From Isotricha intestinalis (taxonomy: Eukaryota > Ciliophora > Litostomatea > Vestibuliferida > Isotrichidae): a DNA stretch of 40,793 bases. The notes beneath the pieces were generated by a model. The model did no database searches. It was given only the letters and a program-made list of their open reading frames with translations, and was not told the DNA's origin. The stretch lies in contig JAJJLU010003663.1 of the NCBI GenBank assembly GCA_023807065.1, forward strand, positions 1 through 40,793, read 5' to 3'. The position numbers and the translations under genes are program-made. Shown here piece after piece: positions 10,501 through 19,600 of the stretch (the stretch's first letter is position 1; each line of letters opens with the position of its first letter).

Positions 10501-11373
10501 ATGAAAATTAAGATTTTACAAGATGAAATTGATATAAAATTTACTAATGAAGAATTTATTGAAACCAAAAAAAAGTTAGAAAATGAATATAAAATTGAAA
10601 CAAAAAAAATAAAAGAATTTATAGATTCCACCATTAAATCTATGAAAAAAGAATATGATAATCTTATAAATAAAATACAAGAAGGAAACATTGATGATTA
10701 TGAAATATCCTTAAGGAACAGTTCTTCAACAATAGAAGAATATAAAATTGAATTAGAAATAAAAATAAATGATGAAATCCCAAATTTTCGTAAAAAGTTG
10801 TTAGCACAATTAAATTTTATAACGGAAAGACTGAAAAGAATAAGGGTAAATAAAGGAAATCTTAATTCATTTGACTTATTTGATTCTATATATGACACAG
10901 AAAAAAAGGTATTTGATATATTAGGAAAAGCTGATCTTGGCCTACTTGCTTTAGATTTAAGCTATTTAGGCTATTTATCTATAACAGCTGTTGCTGCTGA
11001 AGGAGTTGGAGTTGCTGTAGGTGAAGCTGTAGGAGGAATCTTTTCTTTAACGGGTATGGTATCATTTGGGATTGGGGCTGTTATAGGAGCAGCTATTGCT
11101 GGAGGCATTCATGGTGGATTTAAATTATATAAAAAGCTTGTTGAAAAAAAAAGATATATTGAGCTTATATCAAATGCAAAAAGTGAATTAGAAAATTCTC
11201 TTTCAAATTATGAAAAAAATATTGATTCTATTTTAAAAAAAATTACTGATGAAATAAAAATGGCGGTTGAAAAATTTTTTTCTGTTCAAAATGTAAAATT
11301 AGATGGAATTAAAAAAAATATGAAAGTTTGGTTATCATTAAGAGAAGAAATTATAAATTGTTTAAAAAACTAA
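7522..11373 (+). CDS. Tandem dynamin-like GTPase with two P-loop domains and a hydrophobic C-terminal segment
   Basis: A 1283-residue protein. Domain 1 has G1 GKISSGKST (residues about 65-73), G3 DIPG (about 193-196) and G4 NKID (about 268-271). Domain 2 has G1 GEYSSGKSS (about 528-536), G3 DFPG (about 720-723) and G4 NRCD (about 790-793). G1 of the form GxxSSGKS/T and G3 D-x-P-G followed by Leu are typical of the dynamin superfamily. Long charged helices separate the domains. Residues about 1130-1205 form a Gly/Ala-rich hydrophobic stretch (AVAAEGVGVAVGEAVGGIF, then GIGAVIGAAIAGGIHGG), like the membrane-inserting 'paddle' region of bacterial dynamin-like proteins. Tandem dynamins such as Bacillus DynA have about 1200 residues; canonical eukaryotic dynamins have one GTPase domain plus PH or PRD modules, absent here. 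The likely role is membrane tethering or remodelling (inference). It could instead be a ciliate-specific large GTPase family. Confidence 0.85.
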   Translation: MNPNNLIQTISNLNEKIDVLKYLIVKFESKIKRMKNKEIQENCEQFKYHYNKLIGIKRFCIPVFGKISSGKSTFLNYILHLHDVFQTDYNISTKFVCIVRHNPNLNKILKIYNVKVNQRGEYTKNNQIYRLWNFEKDEELIGDVKEIIEKRNHDLEILGYRDSHWEKYFMILEANIPLFKGENSIYSDLFEFMDIPGLNEYSETKNETEHFYYKELLPFFIYNIGFSLYIFDVEKQQSVDSISIINNIMEQYYNNDEKKQKNSIFILNKIDKVKDEENEINNFKKILEDNLKCHIEKEGFFIGLSALLLYLKSFKYESFFDYLFCIIEEKKKDNEIIEEYIIEKMSKDLKTDIEENLEIDSDVKLPLNEKIILQKFNDKITKKGFKGEFSDSNYIYYKKYFDSFSKNKKEDLGIQHKRLEEIISTSFKNNINDFINNFKYDNLSQNLLKELGLNQEDIKILMIRDKNKNIKSSKIDNPIAFVKSFKHIIDKLNEIEPNNPFINQLTQEYNTTLLYMDKEKKIRIPLLGEYSSGKSSLINTLIGNDLNIIPVDTKVCTNIALVIRYTKNISDIALYQTLLEPTTEDYYCFNINDKPIGKGYKVIQEILKLLNLIFSSFVIPSYHQMKIIKYIQKIEDSNENKKIKIISNLTKIINEEILLEDIQDKEMQILLKEIKKDKNKKEINNDEEFYQRAFFLLTVPIEGYDILNLSSEIKEKIELIDFPGLDSANNIFNSNVLGPLLKFSDGFIFVNKGNSIKEKEKVNILFDIIDKIQKRKFEFSFKSCLFLINRCDETEVNIEDCKKEYESLFEINKREQIWNDIISKSEILKNADNINVTKFSNTLYHDFKTFKNRVNNFDSFIEEYENQIDKKNYQGKKYLLFLKKKIYSADVTSISIEKYKSYNNSLKNTDNLKNYFKKYISSKEDMLIVEDIIKMYLFIKDSIYYSKFYIESNAQDFFDKFKNQLLLSKFFYEESLKSLAIKYFLNLNSSFEFMKIKILQDEIDIKFTNEEFIETKKKLENEYKIETKKIKEFIDSTIKSMKKEYDNLINKIQEGNIDDYEISLRNSSSTIEEYKIELEIKINDEIPNFRKKLLAQLNFITERLKRIRVNKGNLNSFDLFDSIYDTEKKVFDILGKADLGLLALDLSYLGYLSITAVAAEGVGVAVGEAVGGIFSLTGMVSFGIGAVIGAAIAGGIHGGFKLYKKLVEKKRYIELISNAKSELENSLSNYEKNIDSILKKITDEIKMAVEKFFSVQNVKLDGIKKNMKVWLSLREEIINCLKN

Positions 11374-12914
11374 AATCATTTAAGAAATATAGAGTAATTT
11401 AATATTTTGAATTTATTTTTTTAATAAAAAATTAATTGCGATTTAATTTGGGGATTGGGACCAATCCCCAATAATAATCATTTAAACATTTACATTAATA
11501 TTTTTAATAATTGTATTATAAATATAAAGATATATTAAATAAATAGTTATTATTTAATATATTAACATTTTATAAATTAAAATATAAATTTATTAATTAT
11601 TTATTAAGATAATTTCCATAAAAACAATCTATCATTTATATTTATAATAGAGTGGAGATTAGGGATTTGTCTTTTTTAATAATATTATTAAATTCTAATT
11701 TATAATTAAAATATTATTTTCTTTATTATTAATTATAATTCGAAAAATATAAATCTTTGTTTTGGAAAAAATAATTTGATTTTTTCTGTGACTAATTGTG
11801 TCACCTTTATTTTAAAGTTAATTCAATATATATCAAAAATTTTATAGTATAATTAATATTATTTAACATGAAGAGACTTCATTTTAATTGTCTTTAAAAT
11901 AGGAAATTTCTTTAAATACTCAATTTATAAATTAATTTTAATTTTTTAAAAAAAAATAAAATTTTTTGATTTTTTTTTTAAAATGATTTTATTATTTAAT
12001 TATGAATCTTTTAGAATTTGAATAATAATTTAAAGAAACAAATAATAAATCTTAATATTATTGAAAACAAAAAAGAGAAAAATGTAAAATAATAGAAAAA
12101 ATCCAAGAAAAAAAGGAATTATCGAATTTATTTATTAAGCATAATTTCAAAGTTATTTTTTTAATTCTCCATTTAATGATATGAAAATTATTAATATATT
12201 GATAAAATACAAAAATATAAAAGTTATGGGTTTAAAGAGCTCAACTTTCAAGTTTCATATTTTCATAAAAAATATAATATGTTAATATTAAATTTACGAT
12301 AATTTATGATGAGAATAAAATAATTATAAATAGACTAATAATAATTAAGTATATTTAAATTTCATCTTTAACATTAATTAAATTATCATATGTATATTTA
12401 TAAATAATATAAAAACAAATAGTATTATTAATATCGTATTTTTAAAATTTTTCAATTTTTTATTTTCATCAAAAATATTTTTAATAGGGGTTATTGAAAG
12501 ATGAAATTTTTATTTCTTAGATAAAAATATAATTAAAAAAAATCGTAGAAATTGAATCTAATACTTTATCATATTTCAAATTATAATTTTCACCTGTGGA
12601 GTGACTTGTATGTTTTTCAAATAAATGTAAAATATATAAAACATAAAATATAAATATTATCTTTTATTATGATAATAACATTTTTTAAATTTGAATCACA
12701 ACATTTTTTATCTCAATCCTTTATATTTTTATAAATCTTTATTTATTGAAATCATCTTATTTTTTTTTATGTATTTCTAATTGATATAACTTTGATAATA
12801 TAAGTATATGAAATCTTATTTTGATTTCCTTTTTATAATTAAATTTAAAATATATTTATTGTATTTCATATTATTTGAAAACACTTTTTATTGTTTATTA
12901 TAAAAAAACAAATT
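11374..12914. other. Long gene-free stretch with a small palindrome
   Basis: Very A/T-rich with no ORF of substance on either strand. It holds the palindrome at 11448-11471, a related single-copy piece GATTAGGGATT (11656-11666) and a weak GTGAC...GTCAC hairpin near 11789-11805. I see no RNA gene. Confidence 0.55.
11448..11471. repeat. GC-rich perfect palindrome related to 664-695
   Basis: Arms TTGGGGATTGG (11448-11458) and CCAATCCCCAA (11461-11471) are exact inverse complements around a 2-base GA loop. It shares the GGGGATTGG/CCAATCCCC core with the element at 664-695, 75 bases downstream of the GTPase stop codon. A transcribed copy would fold into a stable hairpin, so a terminator-like or 3'-end role is possible, as is a dispersed repeat. 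Confidence 0.85.
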
Positions 12915-14540
12915 ATAATAATAATTAATTTCTTCTAAATATATTCTAGCAGTAAATGGAATTCCTCTTTTAATTTTTTAGAAATATTTTCAAATTAATT
13001 TTTTCAAATCTAAATTAATAAATAAACTAGCACAAATAGGCAATTCTTTCAACTACTCATCAAATATTCTAATATTTCTAACTAAACTTCCACAATAAAC
13101 ATCTTTAGTTTCAATAGTTATATCAGCAAAACTTTTATTTCTCCTTTAAATCAATATAAAAACACAATATTAAATCATATTTAAATCCGTTAATATAACT
13201 TTCTTTATCTTTAATATTTATTTTATATTCAATATAAATATCAACAACTCTTTCAACATTGGTTTTATTTTTTTTATATAAATTCATTAATTTTTCTTCT
13301 TTTTCAATTTTTTTTTCTTCTTTAAATCCACATCTTCTCTATTTACTAAATAAGATAAAATAATTTTTCATTACAATTATTTAAATTTCTTTTGAACATG
13401 CAATTTGACCTTTTATAGTTAATATTCCATTATCCTTTTCTAATTTATTTTGTGAAAAATTCTATTATATTATTTAATTGTTCATTAAAAAACCATTTTT
13501 TTATTTAATTCATTTAATCCGATAAATATTGTTTTATTTAAGTTTTTAAATATTTATTAAAAGGGATTCTTCTCTATTTAAATTTGTTGATTGTAATGAT
13601 AATTAGTTTGTTTTCTGTTTCGATTATTCGGTTTTTTAATTCTGTTATATTTGTGTAATTTTCTTTAAATATTTGATCTATAATTCCTAAATCAGATATA
13701 GGATTATAAAATTTTTAATTATTTTTATTTTGATTATATTTTTCTAATAGTATTGTTTATCTATTTAATAATTGATTTATTTTCGTTATGTCTTTTTTGA
13801 GAAATTTTTTCAAGAGAATTTATTTTAAATTGAATTAAAATTCCTTTTCCATTCTGTTTATTCATATTTACTTGAATTAAAAATCTTTTTTTTGATAATT
13901 ATCATAAAAACTAATATAAATTAACAAACTTATAATTTTTTATCAGACATTCTTTCTTAAATTGTTCATTTTTTTCATTATCATTTTTTTCATATTTTCC
14001 TTCATTTTTACATTCATATATTGTTTGTCCATTATATTTAACAATAAATTCTTCTTTTTCTTTGCAAAATCAATTAAAAACCAAAATTTTTAATAATTTC
14101 CCAATAATAAAATATTATCATTCTCAAATATTAACAATCAATTTTCTTCCATTAAACATTCCATTAAATTTTTAATTTGAATTAAATTTTTAACTAATTC
14201 TTCTCTTTCATAATTAATACCAAACTTCAAATAATCATCATATAACTTACCAACATATTTTTTAATTTATGGAATAGCTCTTTCATTTTGAAATTGCCTG
14301 AAATTTCTTTTTTAATAAATTCACACTTAACTCCTTCAATTCTACTTAATTTAAAATTAGATTAAAAAATAATTCAAAAGACGAATTTAAAGGATTACTT
14401 ATACCTTTTAATATTTCTTTGATAATAGTAATTTCCATTTTTTTTAAAATGAAAATACTAATTCTTTTCTTATCTAAACCTCTTCTTTCAGCACTTCCAC
14501 TCATTTGAATTAATTACTATATATTTTCTTCATATGAAAA
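12915..14540 (-). pseudogene. Decayed SKI2/MTR4-family DExH RNA helicase, C-terminal part
   Basis: Minus-strand frames, read from 14540 downward, spell the helicase from motif VI to the end with many stops and frameshifts. LIQMSGSAERRGLDKK (14465-14513) is the degraded form of the MTR4/SKI2 motif VI consensus QMSGRAGRRG. Next comes NPLNSSFELFFNLILN (about 14350-14400), the family's DPLNSxF-xLxYNMxLN block, then RQFQNERAIP (about 14275-14305), equivalent to F-x-QFQ-x-x-RAIP. Near the end come KSFADITIETKDVYCGSLVR and GIPFTARIYLEEI, matching the ratchet-domain and C-terminal SLYL regions. The upstream RecA domains are missing: similarity stops about 70 bases before the WNK start. Family members feed RNA to the exosome; this copy cannot be functional. 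Some in-frame TAA/TAG sit where Gln is likely, as expected from CAA-to-TAA decay. Confidence 0.75.
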
Positions 14541-14607
14541 ACAAATAAAAATAAAAAATTAGTATTTAAATAAAAATACTTATTTTCAATCAATTTTAAA
14601 ATTAAAA

Positions 14608-16421
14608 ATGAATAAGAATTCAATTACCCCAATAAATCAATTAGAAAATAAAAAATTAAAAAATCAAATATCATCAGATTCTTATTTTGAAGACAGTTCA
14701 GAAGACGAACATTATCTTCTCAAAAATATAATACCAAAATCTATCCAAAATGATTATTTTAATTCTAGTGATTCAGAAAATGAATATAAAAGTAAAAAAC
14801 CAGAAATAATATATCAAAAAGATGATAAACATTTTGGAAGAGTAAAAATAAAATATTTAAATTATAGTTTGAAGAATTATTAGGAAATGGTTCATTTAAA
14901 AAAGTATATAAAGGATATGATTATAATGAAGGAAGAGAAATTGCATGGTATGAAATAGATTTATATGATAATTCAGAAGGAAAAAGATTAGAAAAAATAA
15001 AAGAAGAAATTAAAATAATGAAAACTTTAAATCATCCAAATATAATAAAATATTATGCGGGATGGCTTGATCAAAGTAATAAAAAAATAATAATGATAAC
15101 TGAATTTTTCACAGGAGGAAATTTAAAACAACATTTAAAAACATGTAAAAAACCTCGTTTAAGAGTTATAAAAAAATGGATTAAAGAAATATTAAATGGA
15201 TTAATATATTTACATTCACATGATATAATTCATAGAGATATTAAATGTGATAATTTTTTTATAGATAAAATAAATGGAATAGTTAAAATAGGAGATTTAG
15301 GTGAAAGTCAATTTTTAAAAGGATATAATTTTTTAACTAATTTCGTAGGAACTGAAGGGTTTATTGCTCCTGAAGTTCATGAAGGAAAATATAATATTAA
15401 AGCAGATATTTATTCTTTAGGTATTTCTATTATAGAAATGCTAACTTTAGAAACTCCTTATAAAGAATATGATGGAATATTACAAATTTATCAAAAACAA
15501 AAAGATAATATTTATCCTGAAAGCTTATTTAAAATTATTAATGCTAATGTTGTTGATTTTATTAAATTATGTTTAAAAAATGAAAATGAAAGACCTTCTG
15601 CTATAGAATTAATTGAAAATAAATGGTTAAATGATGATTTAAGTGAAGAAAATGATAATCCTGTTTTTATTAAAGATATGCTTAGATTAAATGTTTTTAG
15701 AATGGATACTAAAAAAAATAATCTTAATTCTTTTTCTCCAAGATATTTAGAAAATACTAAAAAAATTGTAGAAGAATTTAAATTTTCTCCTAAAATAATG
15801 AGAGGACAATCTTATGATAAAGAACAATATAATAAACTTAAAATTAGAAGAAATTCATCTAAAAAAACTACTATTAAAAGTGTAAGTACTTATGATTCAA
15901 ATAGTAATTTATTTCAATTTAAGAAAAAAAGTTCATCTTTTAAAATATCAATTAAAGATATTGATAATGAGAAAAAAAAAGATAATAATGAAATAGAAAT
16001 TCAATTTATTATCAGTAAAGAAAAATGGAAAAATAAAAGTATAATTTTTTTATTTAATTATTTAGAAATGTTAACTTGTCATTATAATTTAAAAAATGAT
16101 ACTATTGAAGGTTTAGTTAATGAATTGACAATTGCAATTGATTTAAAAGATGATGAAAGTAAAGTTGTTACAAATAAATTATTTGATTCTATTCAAAATT
16201 ATAAAGATAATAAAAGAGAAAAAATTGAGAAATTTTTTAATGATTATTCAAACTTAAAAAACTCAATTCAAGAATTAAATAATTCAAATTATACGAAAAA
16301 TCTTAGTATTTATTACGAAAAATTTGTAAATTTAGAAAAAAATGATAATGATTCAATAAATAAATTGAATCGTTTTATAAAGTTTAAAAGTGCAATATCA
16401 AATTTTTGTTCTTGTGAATAA
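14608..16421 (+). CDS. WNK-type serine/threonine kinase (one micro-intron)
   Basis: Exons 14608-14841 and 14868-16421 join to 595 residues. Splicing restores the glycine loop FEELLGNGSFKKVYKGYD, followed by REIAWYEIDL. The usual subdomain II Lys is absent (Tyr here, Cys in most WNKs), while a Lys sits inside the glycine loop (GSFK), the defining 'with no lysine' arrangement. HRDIKCDNFF supplies the catalytic loop and IGDLGES replaces DFG with DLG, as in WNKs; APEV is present. Residues about 445-520 (IEIQFIISKEKW ... NYLEML ... TIEGLVNELTIAIDL) resemble the PF2/OSR1-C-like domain that follows the kinase domain in WNKs. WNKs sense chloride and osmotic state and phosphorylate SPAK/OSR1-type kinases in animals; a role in cell-volume control here is inference. 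The helicase relic ends 70 bases upstream. Confidence 0.9.
14842..14867 (+). other. 26-nt intron in the WNK gene
   Basis: Begins GTAAAA and ends TTATAG, phase 0. Retention shifts frame and ends at TAG 14881-14883; removal joins HFGR directly to FEELLGNGSF of the kinase glycine loop. Confidence 0.92.
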
Positions 16422-16672
16422 AATATATATTTGTTATTAAAATTATTCTTTTTGTAATCAAATGAAATTTATATTATTTTATTATATTTTAATATTTTAA
16501 ATATTTTTCTGAAAAGCAGAAAATTATAATAAGAGAAATAAAATAGTTTTTATTTAATAGGATTAATATTATTCTAAATAATAAATTAAATGGAAATAAA
16601 TTATAATCTAAATTTATAAAAATATAATTTCTAATCAATAGGCTTTAAATATAATATATAATATATTTAATA

Positions 16673-19600
16673 TTAATTTTTATTTTCATTTTTCTCAATA
16701 ATATTATTTTTATCATTTAATTCAAAAGGACTTGTCGTAACTCTTTTATCCTTTTGTCCATTATGAATAATTTTCTCTATTTCTTTTAATCTCGAAGAAA
16801 CAAAATTTTTATCATTTGAATCAACATTTGAAACTACTTTATTAAAATAATTAATATAAAATTCTTTAGGATTATTTAAAGCAAGAGAAGAACTTGTAAT
16901 ATTATTTCCAATTAAAGTTAATTTCCCTGAAGAAAATAATTTATTATTACTTTTTACTTCATTTTGATTAATTAATTTTTTATCAGAGAAAAAAACAGAT
17001 TGTCTTGATTTTAATATTGTTTTACTAAATCTTTTTTCATTTGTTTTTTTACCTTTAACATCAGGTAATGAATTGCTTGAAGTAATTAAAGAATTTGAAA
17101 CAGGATTATTTTTATTATCTTTTTTATCTTTTTCTTCTTTACTTATATTTGTTGTATTTGATTGAATAAAATTTTGATTAATTAATTTAGATATTTTATC
17201 TTGAATAATAATACTAAATGAATCATTTTGAATAATTTTTAATTTTATTTTCTTTTTTAAATTAGAAGAATTAATTTGAAAATTAAATCTTGAAGTAGAT
17301 AAATTAGATAAAATAGAAATTATATTTTTTTTCTTTGATTTTCTAAGACTATTACTATCTTGAACATTTTTTAATTGAGGTGGCCCATGAAAATCAATGA
17401 AAGAATCTTTAGGAACAATTCCATTAAAAAAATTATTATTATATTGTTTATCAAAAATAATATTAATATTATTATTTTCAAAAGGCAATTCTTCATTATT
17501 AATTTCTTCTTTAGGATAAACAATAGTATTACAATGAGAAGAAAAAGTAGAAAAATCAAAATATTTATTTTCTTCATTTGTTTTTAAAGTTTTAACATCA
17601 TAATCACTTTTAAATCTTGAAGAAGAAGAATCAAAATTATTTGAATCAGAATCAGAATAATCTTTACTTCCTTCAGTCGGTTTTTTTGCAGAAATATTTT
17701 CTCTTTCTGTAATATTATCCTTTGTACTTTTTCTTCTTTTTCTTTTTAATATTTGAGATCCTTTTTCTTCATCTGAGTTTACTTCTTTTATAAAATATAA
17801 ATTTTTTGAAGATAAACTTCTTTTAGAATTTTCTATATTTGAATATATTGAATTACTTGTTTGAGAATCACATACACTATAATTTGAAAAGTTAGAAGAT
17901 ATTTTTTTTTTTTTTTTTATTTTTACCTTTTCTTTCTCTTTTTCATTTTTATTTGAAGATGATTCATTATCATTTTCTGTGACTGTTGGAATTGTTTTTA
18001 AAGAACAATCTTCAAAAGATAAACTAGAATATAAGTCTTTGCAATTAACGAATATATTTTTTTTACTAATATCTTTTTGATAATAAGAACCTTTCTTTTG
18101 TTTTGTATTATTTTGTTTGAAAAAAAACTTTAATGTTTTATTAATTAATCTTTCAATTTGTTCCATATTAAAAAGAGATTTTTTAATAATATGTTCCCAA
18201 ATATTAGGAAAAGACATTGAAATTTCAACAGCTTCAGTTTTATTTAATAAATATAATTCTGCTATTTTACTTTTCACTTTCATACTTAAAGGACTTCTTC
18301 TATTTAAAAACATTAAAATATCGCCGAAATGTTCATTTTTTCTAATTTCAATAATTTTAACATATTGTTGATTTAATTTATTCATATTTTTCATATTATT
18401 ATTATTATTTATTATTAATCCTTTTCCTTTTACAAAATTCATTGTTGTTTGTTTTATTAAATCTTCATTAAAATCAATTATTTTATGTTTATTATGTTCA
18501 GTAGTTAATCTAAATAAATGTCTTGAATTGATGTCATCTATTTCTTTTTCATCTAATAATATTGGAAGTGGAAGTTCTAAAGATAAAGAACCTTTTTTAA
18601 CAAAAACTATTTCTTCAAGATAATCACCTTCATTTACTAATTTTTCATTTTTCATTGATAATATTGGTCGAAAGGCTAAAATAACTCTTAATATAAAATC
18701 TGATGAATTATATGTTTTAAAAAATACAAAATTGTCTATTATCGGTTTATACATTTCTATTATTAATTTTGTACGCAAACCTATTGGTAAATTATCTATT
18801 ATTTCATTTTTATCTCTTTCAACATGAGTTAATCTATATCTTAAAAACCTTGCAATTTTTTCAAATAATTGTTTAGGCATTTTTTCATGAGTAACTTTTA
18901 TTTGTTTTAAAGTTGTCATTTTATTATTATAATCTTCAGTTTTATGATCAACACTTTTAACATAATTACTTAATATTGAAATCGAATATGTATAAGCCAT
19001 AATACCAACAACTAATAATATTAGATTAAAAAATCTTTCATATATATTTACTGAAACTATATCACCATAACCAACTGTAAAAACAGTAGCAAAAACATAA
19101 TAAAATGAAGTAACATATATTTCAACTTTAGATGAATTTTGTAAATTATATGTTGATATCCATGATGGATTATCTAAATAAGAAAGAAATACAAAAACAC
19201 AAGCTAGAATATGTGCATATATAAAAAATAGCATTAATAAATTTATTGTATTATACCATTGAAATAATATTGTATATTGAAATAAAAATCTTTTATATTT
19301 ATTATAAAATTCATTATTTCTATATATTTTAAATATTTTTATTAAAGGAAGTAATTGAAGTAAAAAAATAACTTGATATTCATCTTCTTGAGTTTTAAAA
19401 TGTGAACTTCTAAAATTATTTAAAATAGCAAAAAAAGTTGTATAAGGAAAAGCACAGATTAAATCAATGATAAACCAACTCATTAAATAATTTAAAGTAA
19501 TTTGTGATTTTTTATTAATAAAATGTTCTTCAATATCATAATATGCTGTTAGAAAACCTAAAATTAAATCAGAGATATAAAAAACATCTCCAATAATATT

